DNA from: Elusimicrobiota bacterium
Lineage (GTDB): Bacteria > Elusimicrobiota > Elusimicrobia > UBA1565 > UBA9628
Assembly (NCBI GenBank): GCA_028865585.1
Contig: JAGWJU010000015.1
Location: forward strand, 1-13,898
Length of the DNA stretch: 13,898 nucleotides
Direction: 5' to 3'
A program made the position numbers and the translations under genes. Positions 1-6,625 of this stretch are shown here, piece by piece; position 1 is the first letter of the stretch, and each line of letters starts with the position of its first letter. The notes under the pieces were generated by a model that was not told the origin of the DNA, did no database searches, and saw only the letters and a program-made list of their open reading frames with translations.

Positions 1-332
1 AGCGCGACGACCTTCGGGAATGCGCTGATAAAGGAAACCTCCACCGCGGACCAAATCGGCGCTTCCGGCGCGGCTTTGGGCTCGAAGTGGACGTCGCCGC
101 GCTTGAATTGAGAGGGGTCCGCGAAGGCCGCGCGCGAAACGCGCATTACGCCGGCGGCTCCCGAAGGTTCGGCGTTGGAGTGGTAGAGCAAGGCCTCGTC
201 CCCCGGCCGCATCGCGCGCATGAAGTTCCGCGCCTCGTAATTGCGCACCCCGTCCCAGATGGTTTTCTTGTCGCGCTTTAAATCGGCGATGGAGTAGACC
301 GCGGCCTCGGACTTCATGAGCCAGTATTTCAT
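1..332 (-). CDS. EVE-domain protein (C-terminus cut off by window edge)
   Basis: The first 110 residues are visible. They start MKYWLMKSEA, followed by YSIADL, WDGVRNYEARNFMR (about 26-39), GDEALLYHSN (44-53), then G-x-x-G-V and DPSQF. This is the N-terminal half of the EVE fold, a PUA-like domain related to YTH and ASCH domains. EVE proteins (human THYN1 is one) are thought to bind modified bases in DNA or RNA; some bacterial ones sit in restriction or stress contexts, but stand-alone copies like this are widespread housekeeping genes of unknown substrate. The ATG at 332-330 overlaps the stop of the upstream aldehyde dehydrogenase (ATGA, 332-329), so the two are probably co-transcribed and translationally coupled. 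Nothing in the neighbouring dehydrogenase explains its role. The gene continues leftward beyond position 1; a complete member is usually about 140-155 residues. Confidence 0.9.
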   Translation of the reverse strand, partial: MKYWLMKSEAAVYSIADLKRDKKTIWDGVRNYEARNFMRAMRPGDEALLYHSNAEPSGAAGVMRVSRAAFADPSQFKRGDVHFEPKAAPEAPIWSAVEVSFISAFPKVVA

Positions 333-1831
333 CGCGCGGATCCGCCTTTTTTCGGCGCGGCATAATCGTAACTCTTGGCCGTCGGCGCGTAGGGATACCA
401 CCAGGGCTTGGCCTGCTGCTCGAAGTCCCAGTGCACGTGCTTGGCCTGCTGGAACTCACGCAGGCCCTCCTCGCCCAGTTCCCGCCCGCCGCCCGTGGCC
501 TTGAAGCCGCCGAAGGGCCCGGCGTCGTTGTCGGTCAGCGGGTCATTCACCCAAATGGTGCCGGCTTGGACCTCCTCGAAGAAGCGCTTGATCTTGCGGG
601 CGTCATGGGTGTAGAGGTTGGCGCCGAGGCCGTAAGGCGAATCGTTGACCAAAGTGAGGGCCTCATCAAAGCTCTTGTAGGGCATCACCGGGCAGACGGG
701 CCCGAATGTTTCTTCCCGCATGGCGGCCATGGAGTGATCCACGCCGGAAAGCACGGTCGGCTCGTAGTAGAAGCCGCGCTTAAGAGCCGCCGGCCGCCGG
801 CCGCCGCACAGGGCCTTGGCGCCGCGCTTAAGGGCCTCGGCCACGTGCGCTTCCGTCTTGCGGCGGTAGCCCTCGCCGATCATGGGGCCCACGTCTGTTT
901 TGGGATCCAGGCCGTCGCCCACGACGAGCTTGCGCGAGAACGCGGCCAAGCGTTCCAGAAACTTATCGTGCACGCTTTTGTGGACATAGACCCGCTCGGT
1001 GGACGTGCAGACTTGGCCCGCGTTCAAGAAGGCCGCCCAGGCGACGGCCTTGGCCGCGACGTCCAAATCCGAGTCCTCGCACACCACGAAAGCGTCCTTC
1101 CCTCCCAGTTCCAGATGGGTCTTCTTGACCGATTCGGAACAAATTTTGGCGATGCGCCGCCCGGTTTCCAGGGAGCCCGTGAAGGCGATGAGGGAAACGC
1201 CGGGGTGGCGCACCAAAGCCTCGCCCGCGGTCTCGCCGCGCCCGGTCACGATTTCGACAGCGCTCTTGGGCAGGCAGTCGAAAACGGAGCGGAACTCCAG
1301 GGTCGAGAGCGGCGTCTGCTCGGCGGGCTTCAAAACGACGGTGTTTCCGGCGGCCAGTGCCGGAGCCAGCTTCCAAGCCATGAGCAAAATGGGGTAGTTC
1401 CAGGGCACGATGGCGCCAACTACGCCGTAGGGCTCGTGCACGACGAAGTTAAACTGGCTCGTCTCGATGGAGGGGATGACGCGGCCGCGCTCCGCGCGGA
1501 TAAGCCCCGCGTAGTACTCGAAGCACGACGCGGACCAGCCCATCTCATCCACGTTCTCGCGCAGGGGCTTGCCGCCCTCCAAAGTCAAAAGCCGCGCCAA
1601 ACTTTGAGATCTCTCTTTAATGCGGCGCGCGATCTCCTCAAGGGCCTTGGCTCTATCGTGGGCGGGAGTCTTGCGCCAAGAGACCAAGGCTTTTTGCGCG
1701 CGCGCGACGGCCCGGCCGACATCCTCAGCGCCCTGCTCCGGGGCTTCGCCGACCGTTTCCTCGGTCGCGGGGTTGATGACCGGGATGGAAAGAGCGGACT
1801 TCTTTTTTGCGGTCAGAGCGCCTTGGGCCAT
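329..1831 (-). CDS. NAD(P)-dependent aldehyde dehydrogenase (ALDH superfamily)
   Basis: A 500-residue protein of full ALDH length, oxidising an aldehyde to a carboxylate with NAD(P)+; the substrate cannot be read from sequence. The cofactor domain shows VPWNYP (catalytic-site Asn145), VLKPAEQTPLS (Lys168) and FTGSLETG. The general base lies in ELGGKDAFVV (Glu241), and the nucleophile is Cys275 in GQVCTSTERV, 34 residues later, the normal spacing. PFGGFKATGGGRELG follows near the C-terminus, then an aromatic tail containing KPWWYPYAP. The start at 1831 is chosen because a strong AGGGAGGT lies 7 nt upstream and family similarity begins soon after; the open frame extends further upstream but would run through the tRNA. 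It is divergent from the inositol cluster. An ALDH of the betaine- or semialdehyde-type is possible, and a link to the class III aminotransferase across the promoter is conceivable but unsupported. Confidence 0.93.
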   Translation of the reverse strand: MAQGALTAKKKSALSIPVINPATEETVGEAPEQGAEDVGRAVARAQKALVSWRKTPAHDRAKALEEIARRIKERSQSLARLLTLEGGKPLRENVDEMGWSASCFEYYAGLIRAERGRVIPSIETSQFNFVVHEPYGVVGAIVPWNYPILLMAWKLAPALAAGNTVVLKPAEQTPLSTLEFRSVFDCLPKSAVEIVTGRGETAGEALVRHPGVSLIAFTGSLETGRRIAKICSESVKKTHLELGGKDAFVVCEDSDLDVAAKAVAWAAFLNAGQVCTSTERVYVHKSVHDKFLERLAAFSRKLVVGDGLDPKTDVGPMIGEGYRRKTEAHVAEALKRGAKALCGGRRPAALKRGFYYEPTVLSGVDHSMAAMREETFGPVCPVMPYKSFDEALTLVNDSPYGLGANLYTHDARKIKRFFEEVQAGTIWVNDPLTDNDAGPFGGFKATGGGRELGEEGLREFQQAKHVHWDFEQQAKPWWYPYAPTAKSYDYAAPKKGGSAR

Positions 1832-1838
1832 GAGCGGG

Positions 1839-1846
1839 ACCTCCCT
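1839..1846 (-). promoter_or_regulatory. Shine-Dalgarno of the aldehyde dehydrogenase
   Basis: On the minus strand the sequence reads AGGGAGGT, 7 nt before the ATG at 1831. It decides the start, since the reading frame stays open well upstream. Confidence 0.75.
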
Positions 1847-1880
1847 CGCGCCGCCGTGGGCGCGGAAAAACCGGCGCGAA

Positions 1881-1907
1881 ATTATATCAACTTTCCGCGA
1901 CGGTGAA
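1881..1907 (-). promoter_or_regulatory. Candidate sigma-70-type promoter for the ALDH-EVE operon
   Basis: On the minus strand a perfect TATAAT (1886-1881) is preceded by TTCACC (1907-1902, 4 of 6 matches to TTGACA) with a short 15-nt spacer. Transcription would start near 1874, leaving a leader of about 43 nt that holds the strong ribosome binding site. The -10 stands out as an AT-rich island in GC-rich DNA. The -35 assignment is weaker. Confidence 0.5.
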
Positions 1908-1915
1908 GCCTTCCT

Positions 1916-1930
1916 TGTATATTGTAAAAT
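1916..1930 (+). promoter_or_regulatory. Candidate promoter -10 region for tRNA-Thr and the downstream operon
   Basis: An AT-rich stretch 10-24 nt before the tRNA contains two possible -10 hexamers, TATATT (1918-1923) and TAAAAT (1925-1930). TAAAAT is better placed, with a start just before the mature tRNA 5' end. No good -35 is seen at the right distance, so the call rests on composition and position. Confidence 0.35.
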
Positions 1931-1939
1931 CGTCCTGTC

Positions 1940-2011
1940 GCCCGCGTAGCTCAGCGGTAGAGCAACCGCCTTGTAAGCGGTAGGTCGGGAGTTCAATCCT
2001 CCCCGCGGGCT
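1940..2011 (+). tRNA. tRNA-Thr (anticodon UGU)
   Basis: A complete cloverleaf can be drawn. The acceptor stem pairs GCCCGCG (1940-1946) with CGCGGGC (2004-2010). The D arm is GCTC/GAGC. The anticodon stem ACCGC/GCGGT (1965-1969 and 1977-1981) closes the loop CTTGTAA, whose anticodon TGT is at 1972-1974. The T arm is GGGAG-TTCAATC-CTCCC. The discriminator base is T2011 and CCA is not encoded, so it must be added after processing. The anticodon reads ACA and other ACN threonine codons. The HAD gene begins only 15 nt downstream on the same strand. Confidence 0.96.
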
Positions 2012-2026
2012 TTCATTGCGAATGCG

Positions 2027-2692
2027 ATGCGCTGCGTTATTTTTGATTTCGGCGGAACCTTGGACTGCGACGGCCGGACGTGGCTTGAGCGGTTCCACCC
2101 TCTTTATGCGGAGGCCGGCGTCAAGACGGACTTCGAGGCGTTCCGCCGCGCTTTCTACCGGGCCGACGACGCCTTGGCCGCCCGGCATGACTTGAGCGGG
2201 GCTTCGTTGGAGGAAACGTTGCTTTTTCAAGTCGGCGACGTGCTGGAGATTCTCTCGCCGCAGAGCGCGCCCAAGGCGCCGCAGATCGCGGGCGCGTTTT
2301 TGGCGCAAAGCCGGCGCTGCTTTTCCCGCAACCGCGGGATTTTGGAGCGCCTGCGCGGGCGCTACGCTCTGGGCGTGGTCTCGAATTTCTACGGCAACCT
2401 GGAAAGCGTGCTGCGCAGCGAGGGGCTCCTGGAGTTTTTCTCGGTCCTGGCCGATTCCTCATCCGTGGGCGCGCAAAAGCCGGCGCCGGAAATCTTCCGG
2501 CATGCTCTTCGGGCTTTGGGCGCTCCGGCCTCGGAGTGCCTGATGGTGGGAGACTCCTTGCCGCGCGACATGCGCGGGGCCGAAGCCGCGGGCATGCCCC
2601 ATGCCTGGCTCGAGGGCGCCGACGCCCCGGCCTGCTGTCCGCGGGGGAAAAAACTCTCCGCTCTGACCGACCTGGAGGCCTTGCTGGCATGA
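2027..2692 (+). CDS. HAD-superfamily phosphatase-like hydrolase
   Basis: A 221-residue protein with all four HAD motifs: I, VIFDFGGTLD (nucleophile Asp7); II, VVSNF (Ser119); III, Lys151 in QKPAPEIF; IV, VGDSLPRD (Asp176, Asp181). A helical cap lies between motifs I and II, the C1-cap arrangement of small phosphatases such as phosphoglycolate phosphatase and haloacid dehalogenase relatives. Most C1 phosphatases have D-x-D in motif I; here the second Asp, the usual acid/base, is Gly9, a variant found in many uncharacterised HADs. It heads the polyol-phosphate cluster and overlaps the next gene by ATGA, so a role removing phosphate from an inositol-phosphate intermediate is a reasonable inference. 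The ATG at 2027 fits the family N-terminus, but no Shine-Dalgarno precedes it; the tRNA ends 15 nt upstream. Confidence 0.9.
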   Translation: MRCVIFDFGGTLDCDGRTWLERFHPLYAEAGVKTDFEAFRRAFYRADDALAARHDLSGASLEETLLFQVGDVLEILSPQSAPKAPQIAGAFLAQSRRCFSRNRGILERLRGRYALGVVSNFYGNLESVLRSEGLLEFFSVLADSSSVGAQKPAPEIFRHALRALGAPASECLMVGDSLPRDMRGAEAAGMPHAWLEGADAPACCPRGKKLSALTDLEALLA

Positions 2693-3420
2693 GCCTCCGG
2701 TGCGCGGGAATTTTCGCGGCGGGCGAGGGTTCACGGCTCGACCGTTCGGTGGAAAAGACGATTAAGCCCATGGTCATGGTCGGAGGCAAGCCCTTGTGCC
2801 ATTGGGTGGCCGAAAACTTGGCTCTGGCCGGCGTCTCGCGAATAACGTTTCTGTCCAACAGCCGCGGCGTTTTAGCCCAGGAAAGCTTGGCGCGGGCTTT
2901 CCCGCGCGTCGCATGGACCTTTTTGACCCGCGACACCGCTTCTTCTTGGGAGAGCTTCCGCCTGGTCGCTCAAGCGCTGGCCGCCGCGGATGATTCCTTC
3001 GCCTTGAGCACGGTCGACGCCTTGGTTCCTCCGTCCGAAGTGCGTAAATTCCTCGTGCGGGCGGCCCAGGACGGCGCGGCCGCAAGCCTCGCCTTGACCG
3101 GTTTCGTGGATGACGAAAAGCCGCTGTGGGCCGATGTCGACGTCCGCGGTTTCGTGACGGCGCTGGGCGAGAGGGCGCGTCAGCGCCGCTACGCCACGGC
3201 CGGCCTCTACCACAAGTCCGCGGATTTGGCCGCGCGGCTTCCGGGCGCCGCGCGCTACTCCTCGCTGCGCGCTTTTTGGAGCCAAGCCGTCGCGGACGGC
3301 GTTTCCATCGCCGGCATCCCGCTGGCCAAAACCTTGGACGTGGACCGCCCCGAGGACTTAGCCCAGGCCCAGGAATTCGTGCGCGGGTTCTCCGGCCGCG
3401 GCGCGGGAGCGGGCTCATGA
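2689..3420 (+). CDS. Nucleotidyltransferase (GT-A / NTP_transf type), possible inositol-1-phosphate cytidylyltransferase
   Basis: A 243-residue protein with the nucleotidyltransferase signature GIFAAGEGSRL (7-17), then KTIKPMVMVGGKPL (Lys26 activating the phosphate), ALAGVSRITFLSN, an acidic metal site in STVDALV (Asp110), and a C-terminal DVDRPEDL (207-214) typical of MobA, IspD and sugar-phosphate enzymes. It should couple an NTP and an alcohol or sugar phosphate into an NDP-alcohol plus pyrophosphate. Because the same operon makes inositol phosphate and has a CDP-alcohol phosphotransferase whose own N-terminal nucleotidyltransferase domain lacks this signature, CTP:inositol-1-phosphate cytidylyltransferase is my preferred guess; CTP:phosphocholine-like or sugar-phosphate activity remains possible. 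The ATG at 2689 overlaps the HAD stop (ATGA) and follows GGAGG about 10 nt upstream; the signature begins 6 residues in, so longer starts are unnecessary. Confidence 0.88.
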   Translation: MSLRCAGIFAAGEGSRLDRSVEKTIKPMVMVGGKPLCHWVAENLALAGVSRITFLSNSRGVLAQESLARAFPRVAWTFLTRDTASSWESFRLVAQALAAADDSFALSTVDALVPPSEVRKFLVRAAQDGAAASLALTGFVDDEKPLWADVDVRGFVTALGERARQRRYATAGLYHKSADLAARLPGAARYSSLRAFWSQAVADGVSIAGIPLAKTLDVDRPEDLAQAQEFVRGFSGRGAGAGS

Positions 3421-4298
3421 AGTGCCTGGGCATCCTGCGCGAAACGCAGAACTCGCCCGGCCGCGTCTCGGACGACGAGGCGATTTTGCGCGCGGTGCTG
3501 GACGCCCTGCGCGCGCACGGGGTTGAAACGGAGATAATTCGCCCCGACGCCGCAATAGACGAGGAGTCCATGGGCCAATGGGACCTGGTTTTGCCCATGT
3601 GCGAGACTTATCCGCGCTTGAAGCGCCTGCTGGAACTCTCCCGCATCCTGCCCGCCGTGTTCCTGAACCACCCTAAAGCCGCGCTGGGCTGCTACCGGGA
3701 GAGTCTCATTAGGACGCTGGCGGGGACTCCGGGCGTCGTTGTGCCGCGCAGCGAAATTCGCGCTGTCCCGGAGGACGGGGCCTTGGCGCCGCCGGACTTC
3801 GCGCCCAAGGGCGGGTTCTGGATGAAGCGCGGCGACGTGCACAATACCTGCGAGCACGACGTGGCTTACGCCGCGAGCGCGCGGGCCGCGGCGGCCGTCG
3901 GCCGAGATTTTAGACGCCGCGAGATCACGCGCGTCGTCCTGCAGGAGCACGTCGAGGGCGACTTGATTAAGTTTTACGGCGTGGGCCCGGGCCAGTGGTT
4001 TACCTGGTTCCATCACGATCCGGCCATGGCGCGGAAACTGGCGTTTCAACCGGAGGACTTGGCCGCGACGGCCGAGTCCGGCGCGCGGGCCGTGGGACTC
4101 GAGGTTTTCGGCGGCGACGCCATCGTCTCGCCGGGCGGCCGGATTTTCCTTATCGATTTGAACTCCTGGCCCAGCTTCGCGCGCGTGCGCGCCGAGGCCG
4201 CCGTGCAGATTTCTCGGCTTGCCTTGGCAAGGCTGCGCGCAAAAAAGACGGACGAGGAATTAGGAGGGTGCGATGGACGCGACGAAAGAGCCGGCTGA
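3417..4298 (+). CDS. ATP-grasp family protein (ITPK/RimK/D-Ala ligase-like)
   Basis: A 293-residue protein with an ATP-grasp layout: an N-terminal pre-ATP-grasp domain (about 1-80), a nucleotide-binding Lys in WMKRGDVHNT (Lys137), the adenine-binding strand VVLQEHVEGDLIKFYGVG (173-190), and a C-terminal metal site GLEVFGGDAIV followed by FLIDLNSWPSF (Asp234, Asp247, Asn249). Such enzymes join a carboxylate to an amine via acyl phosphate, or phosphorylate a substrate. The Q-E-x-V...K-F-Y and D-x-N-x-x-P pieces resemble inositol trisphosphate 5/6-kinase (Q-x-x-x...K-V-Y/F, D-I-N-x-F-P) as much as D-Ala-D-Ala ligase, interesting in an inositol operon. Aminoacylating an aminated product is the other attractive idea. 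The start overlaps the previous stop (ATGA); its last 26 nt overlap the aminotransferase gene and include that gene's ribosome binding site just before. Confidence 0.82.
   Translation: MKCLGILRETQNSPGRVSDDEAILRAVLDALRAHGVETEIIRPDAAIDEESMGQWDLVLPMCETYPRLKRLLELSRILPAVFLNHPKAALGCYRESLIRTLAGTPGVVVPRSEIRAVPEDGALAPPDFAPKGGFWMKRGDVHNTCEHDVAYAASARAAAAVGRDFRRREITRVVLQEHVEGDLIKFYGVGPGQWFTWFHHDPAMARKLAFQPEDLAATAESGARAVGLEVFGGDAIVSPGGRIFLIDLNSWPSFARVRAEAAVQISRLALARLRAKKTDEELGGCDGRDERAG
4262..4267 (+). promoter_or_regulatory. Strong Shine-Dalgarno for the aminotransferase
   Basis: AGGAGG, 5 nt before the ATG at 4273, lies inside the 3' end of the ATP-grasp gene. It supports the 26-nt gene overlap as real and suggests that this enzyme is made at a high level relative to its neighbours. 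Confidence 0.75.
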
Positions 4299-5607
4299 AG
4301 CCGGGCGCGGATCCCGCGCCGTGTTCGAGGAGGAGGAGCGCTACTTGGCGCCGGGCGTGCAGTCCATCGCGACGCTTTCGGGCTTGGTCCTGGACAGGGG
4401 CCGCGGCAGCCTGCTCTACGACGCGGACGGCAAGGAGTACCTCGATTTCGTGGCGGGAGTCTGCGTGGCTTCGGTCGGGCACGCGCACCCGGAGTACGTG
4501 CGCGTGGTCTCGGAGCAGCTTTCGCGCGTCAGCGTGGGCAGCTTCACCACCAAACACCGCCTGTCTTTCGCCAAGGGGCTCGCCGAAGTCGCGCCCAAGG
4601 GCCTTGGCCGCGTGCAGCTCTACTCCTCGGGCGCCGAGGCGGTTGAAGCCGCGCTGCGTTTGGCCAAGAGCGTGACCAGGAAATACGAGGTCGTCTCGTT
4701 CTGGGGCGGCTTTCACGGCAAGACCGGCGGCGTCCTGGGGCTTTTGGGAGACAGCTTCAAACATGAGCTTGGGCCGCTCTCTCCGGGGCTCTACCAATCG
4801 CCCTTCCCCGATTCGCGGCGCTGTCCGCTGGGAGCCAAGGACCCGCACGACTGCGCCGGCCACTGCCTGGACTTCTTGCGCGAGATGCTTCGCCGCGAGA
4901 CCGCCGGAGCCTTGAGCGCGATTATCCTCGAGCCCGTGCAGGGCACCAACGGCAACCTGATCCCCCCCGAGGGCTTTTTGGCGGGCGTCAAACAGATCGC
5001 GCGCGAGCAAGACGCGCTCTTTATCGCCGATGAAATGATCACGGGCTTCGGCCGTACCGGGCGGTGGTTCGGCTGCGAACACGAGGGCGTTGTCCCGGAC
5101 GTCATGACCATCGGCAAGGGCATGGCGGGGGGCTTCCCCGTCTCGGGGGTCGTGACCACCGACGACATCGCCCAGGCCAAGCCGTTTTCCAACCCCTCGG
5201 GCTCCTCGTCGAGCTACGGAGGCAATCCTCTGGCCTCGGCCGCGGCCGACGCGGCGCTCTCCATCATCCGGTCTGAAAAATTAGTCGAAAACTCGCGGTT
5301 GGTGGGCGAAGTCCTTCTCAAGCAGCTGCAGGCGATGAAGACGCGCTTGCCCATGGTCGGCGCGGTGCGCGGCCGCGGGCTCATGATCGGCGTTGATCTG
5401 ATTCGCCCGGCGACCGGCGAGCCCCTGGACAAGGAGACCTGCCGCGAGGTGTTCTCGGAGTGCCTGCGCCGGGGTCTTTTGACCATGGCCTACACCTCCT
5501 CCGTGCGCATCAACCCGCCGCTGGTCATCTCCAAAGGGCAGGCGCTTTCAGGCGCGCAGACTTTCGAAGATGCCTTGGCCACGGTGGCCAAGCGCCGCGG
5601 GCTCTAG
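4273..5607 (+). CDS. Class III PLP-dependent aminotransferase
   Basis: A 444-residue fold-type I enzyme of class III, the family of GABA, acetylornithine, and 4'/6'-amino-sugar aldehyde aminotransferases. Visible motifs: LDFVAGVCVASVGHAHPEY (57-75), the phosphate-binding SSGAEAVEAALRLA (118-131), FHGKTGG, ILEPVQGTNGN, IADEMITGFGRTG with Asp253 for the pyridine nitrogen, and the Schiff-base Lys282 in TIGKGMAGGFPVSG. A Cys-rich insert (RCPLGAKDPHDCAGHC, 183-198) is common in this branch. It moves an amino group between an amino acid or amine and an aldehyde or ketone. In this operon, with a dehydrogenase next door, amination of an oxidised polyol or an aldehyde intermediate is the natural inference; a plain omega-amino acid aminotransferase cannot be excluded. 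The start is fixed by AGGAGG and by overlap with the ATP-grasp gene. Confidence 0.94.
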   Translation: MDATKEPAEAGRGSRAVFEEEERYLAPGVQSIATLSGLVLDRGRGSLLYDADGKEYLDFVAGVCVASVGHAHPEYVRVVSEQLSRVSVGSFTTKHRLSFAKGLAEVAPKGLGRVQLYSSGAEAVEAALRLAKSVTRKYEVVSFWGGFHGKTGGVLGLLGDSFKHELGPLSPGLYQSPFPDSRRCPLGAKDPHDCAGHCLDFLREMLRRETAGALSAIILEPVQGTNGNLIPPEGFLAGVKQIAREQDALFIADEMITGFGRTGRWFGCEHEGVVPDVMTIGKGMAGGFPVSGVVTTDDIAQAKPFSNPSGSSSSYGGNPLASAAADAALSIIRSEKLVENSRLVGEVLLKQLQAMKTRLPMVGAVRGRGLMIGVDLIRPATGEPLDKETCREVFSECLRRGLLTMAYTSSVRINPPLVISKGQALSGAQTFEDALATVAKRRGL

Positions 5608-5614
5608 CCGGGCT

Positions 5615-6625
5615 ATGGGCAATGGCCGCCGCGCCGCGATCGCGGGCTTCGGCCGCGTGGCCGAGTTGGCCCACGCGCCCGCCTTGCGCGAAAAAGGCGT
5701 GCAAGTCGCCGCGGTGGCTGAGGCGGAGCCCGAGCGCCGCGCGGCCGCGGCCCGGGCGTTTCCCGATGCCGCGCTCTATGCGGACTTGGACGCTCTTTTG
5801 GCGGCGGAGAAGGGCCTTGATTTCGTCGACATCGCGACGCCGCCTTTTTTGCACGCGAGCCAGGCGCTTTCCGTCTTAAAGTCCGGTTGCTCCGTCCTGT
5901 GCGAAAAGCCCCTGGCGCTCTCCGAGGGAGATTTGGACGCCGTAGCCGCGGAGGCCGCGCGCGCCGAACGGGTTTTGTGGTGCGTCCATAATTGGGCGCA
6001 CGCGCCGCAGTGGCGCAAGATTCACGAACTGGCGGCTTCGGACGGCTTGGGACGCCTCGCCGAGATGGACGTCCACGTCCTGCGCTCGGCTCCGGCCGCG
6101 GCCGCGGGGCCGGAAAATTGGCGGCGCGATCCGGCTAAATCGGGCGGTGGCATCCTCATCGATCACGGCTGGCACAATCTTTATTTGATCTATCGGACGC
6201 TGACGCCGCGGGAGCGTGATTTGAAGCCGCGTCTGCGCGTCGAGAGGGTTGCCGGCGCACCCGGCGCGGAAGATGAGATGGCGCTGTCCTTGGACTTCGG
6301 CCGGACCCGCGCGCATTTGCTTTTGAGCTGGCGCGCCGCGGAGCGCGCCAATCGGGCGACGCTTAAATTCGAGCGCGGCGCCTTGGATTTGGAGGACGAC
6401 CTCCTGCGGGTGTCGGGCGCGCGGCGTGAAGAGTTCCGCTTCCCGGAAAAGCTTTCGCAGTCTTCGGCCCACCCCGCGTGGTTCTCCGCTTTGCTGGGCG
6501 ATTTTTTGGCGGCGCTGGACGAGCCCGGATCCGGAGCAGCGCGGGAAAATCTTGCGGAGGCCGGCTTCTGCGTCCGAACCATCGCGGCGGCCTACGCCTT
6601 GCGCCGGGAGGCGCTCGCGCGGTGA
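5615..6625 (+). CDS. Gfo/Idh/MocA-family oxidoreductase
   Basis: A 336-residue NAD(P)-dependent dehydrogenase. The Rossmann glycines are in AIAGFGRVAELAHAPAL (8-24); VDIATPPFLH and CEKPLALS (96-103, with the family EKP motif) follow, and the catalytic segment is LIDHGWHNLY (181-190; Asp183, His187), matching the D-x-x-x-H/N pattern. The family includes inositol 2-dehydrogenase, glucose-fructose oxidoreductase and many sugar-nucleotide 3-dehydrogenases. Beside MIPS and an aminotransferase, oxidation of an inositol hydroxyl or of a sugar to a ketone ready for amination is plausible; the substrate is not shown by sequence. The ATG at 5615, 7 nt after the aminotransferase stop, sits 7 residues before the first Rossmann strand; it has only a weak Shine-Dalgarno, so re-initiation is likely. 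The stop overlaps the next gene's GTG (GTGA, 6622-6625). Confidence 0.92.
   Translation: MGNGRRAAIAGFGRVAELAHAPALREKGVQVAAVAEAEPERRAAAARAFPDAALYADLDALLAAEKGLDFVDIATPPFLHASQALSVLKSGCSVLCEKPLALSEGDLDAVAAEAARAERVLWCVHNWAHAPQWRKIHELAASDGLGRLAEMDVHVLRSAPAAAAGPENWRRDPAKSGGGILIDHGWHNLYLIYRTLTPRERDLKPRLRVERVAGAPGAEDEMALSLDFGRTRAHLLLSWRAAERANRATLKFERGALDLEDDLLRVSGARREEFRFPEKLSQSSAHPAWFSALLGDFLAALDEPGSGAARENLAEAGFCVRTIAAAYALRREALAR

Noticed and set aside
431..1906. A 491-codon plus-strand open frame opposite the aldehyde dehydrogenase
   Set aside because: It is the antisense shadow of a clear ALDH gene in GC-rich DNA; the translation has no recognisable motif, and all catalytic motifs are on the other strand.
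2011..2011. U73 discriminator on tRNA-Thr as an oddity
   Set aside because: Other bacterial groups, as I recall actinobacteria, also have U73 in tRNA-Thr, so it is not clearly unusual.
1832..2308. N-terminal extension of the aldehyde dehydrogenase frame to 659 residues
   Set aside because: It would cross the tRNA gene and the HAD gene in antisense, and a strong Shine-Dalgarno marks the start at 1831.
329..5607. GABA-shunt pairing of the aldehyde dehydrogenase with the class III aminotransferase
   Set aside because: They are divergently transcribed and separated by a tRNA and three other genes. Both families are too broad to support a GabD/GabT assignment.
5570..5614. A 15-codon longer start for the Gfo/Idh protein
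   Set aside because: It would overlap the aminotransferase and add residues not expected before a Rossmann strand; the ATG at 5615 fits the family.
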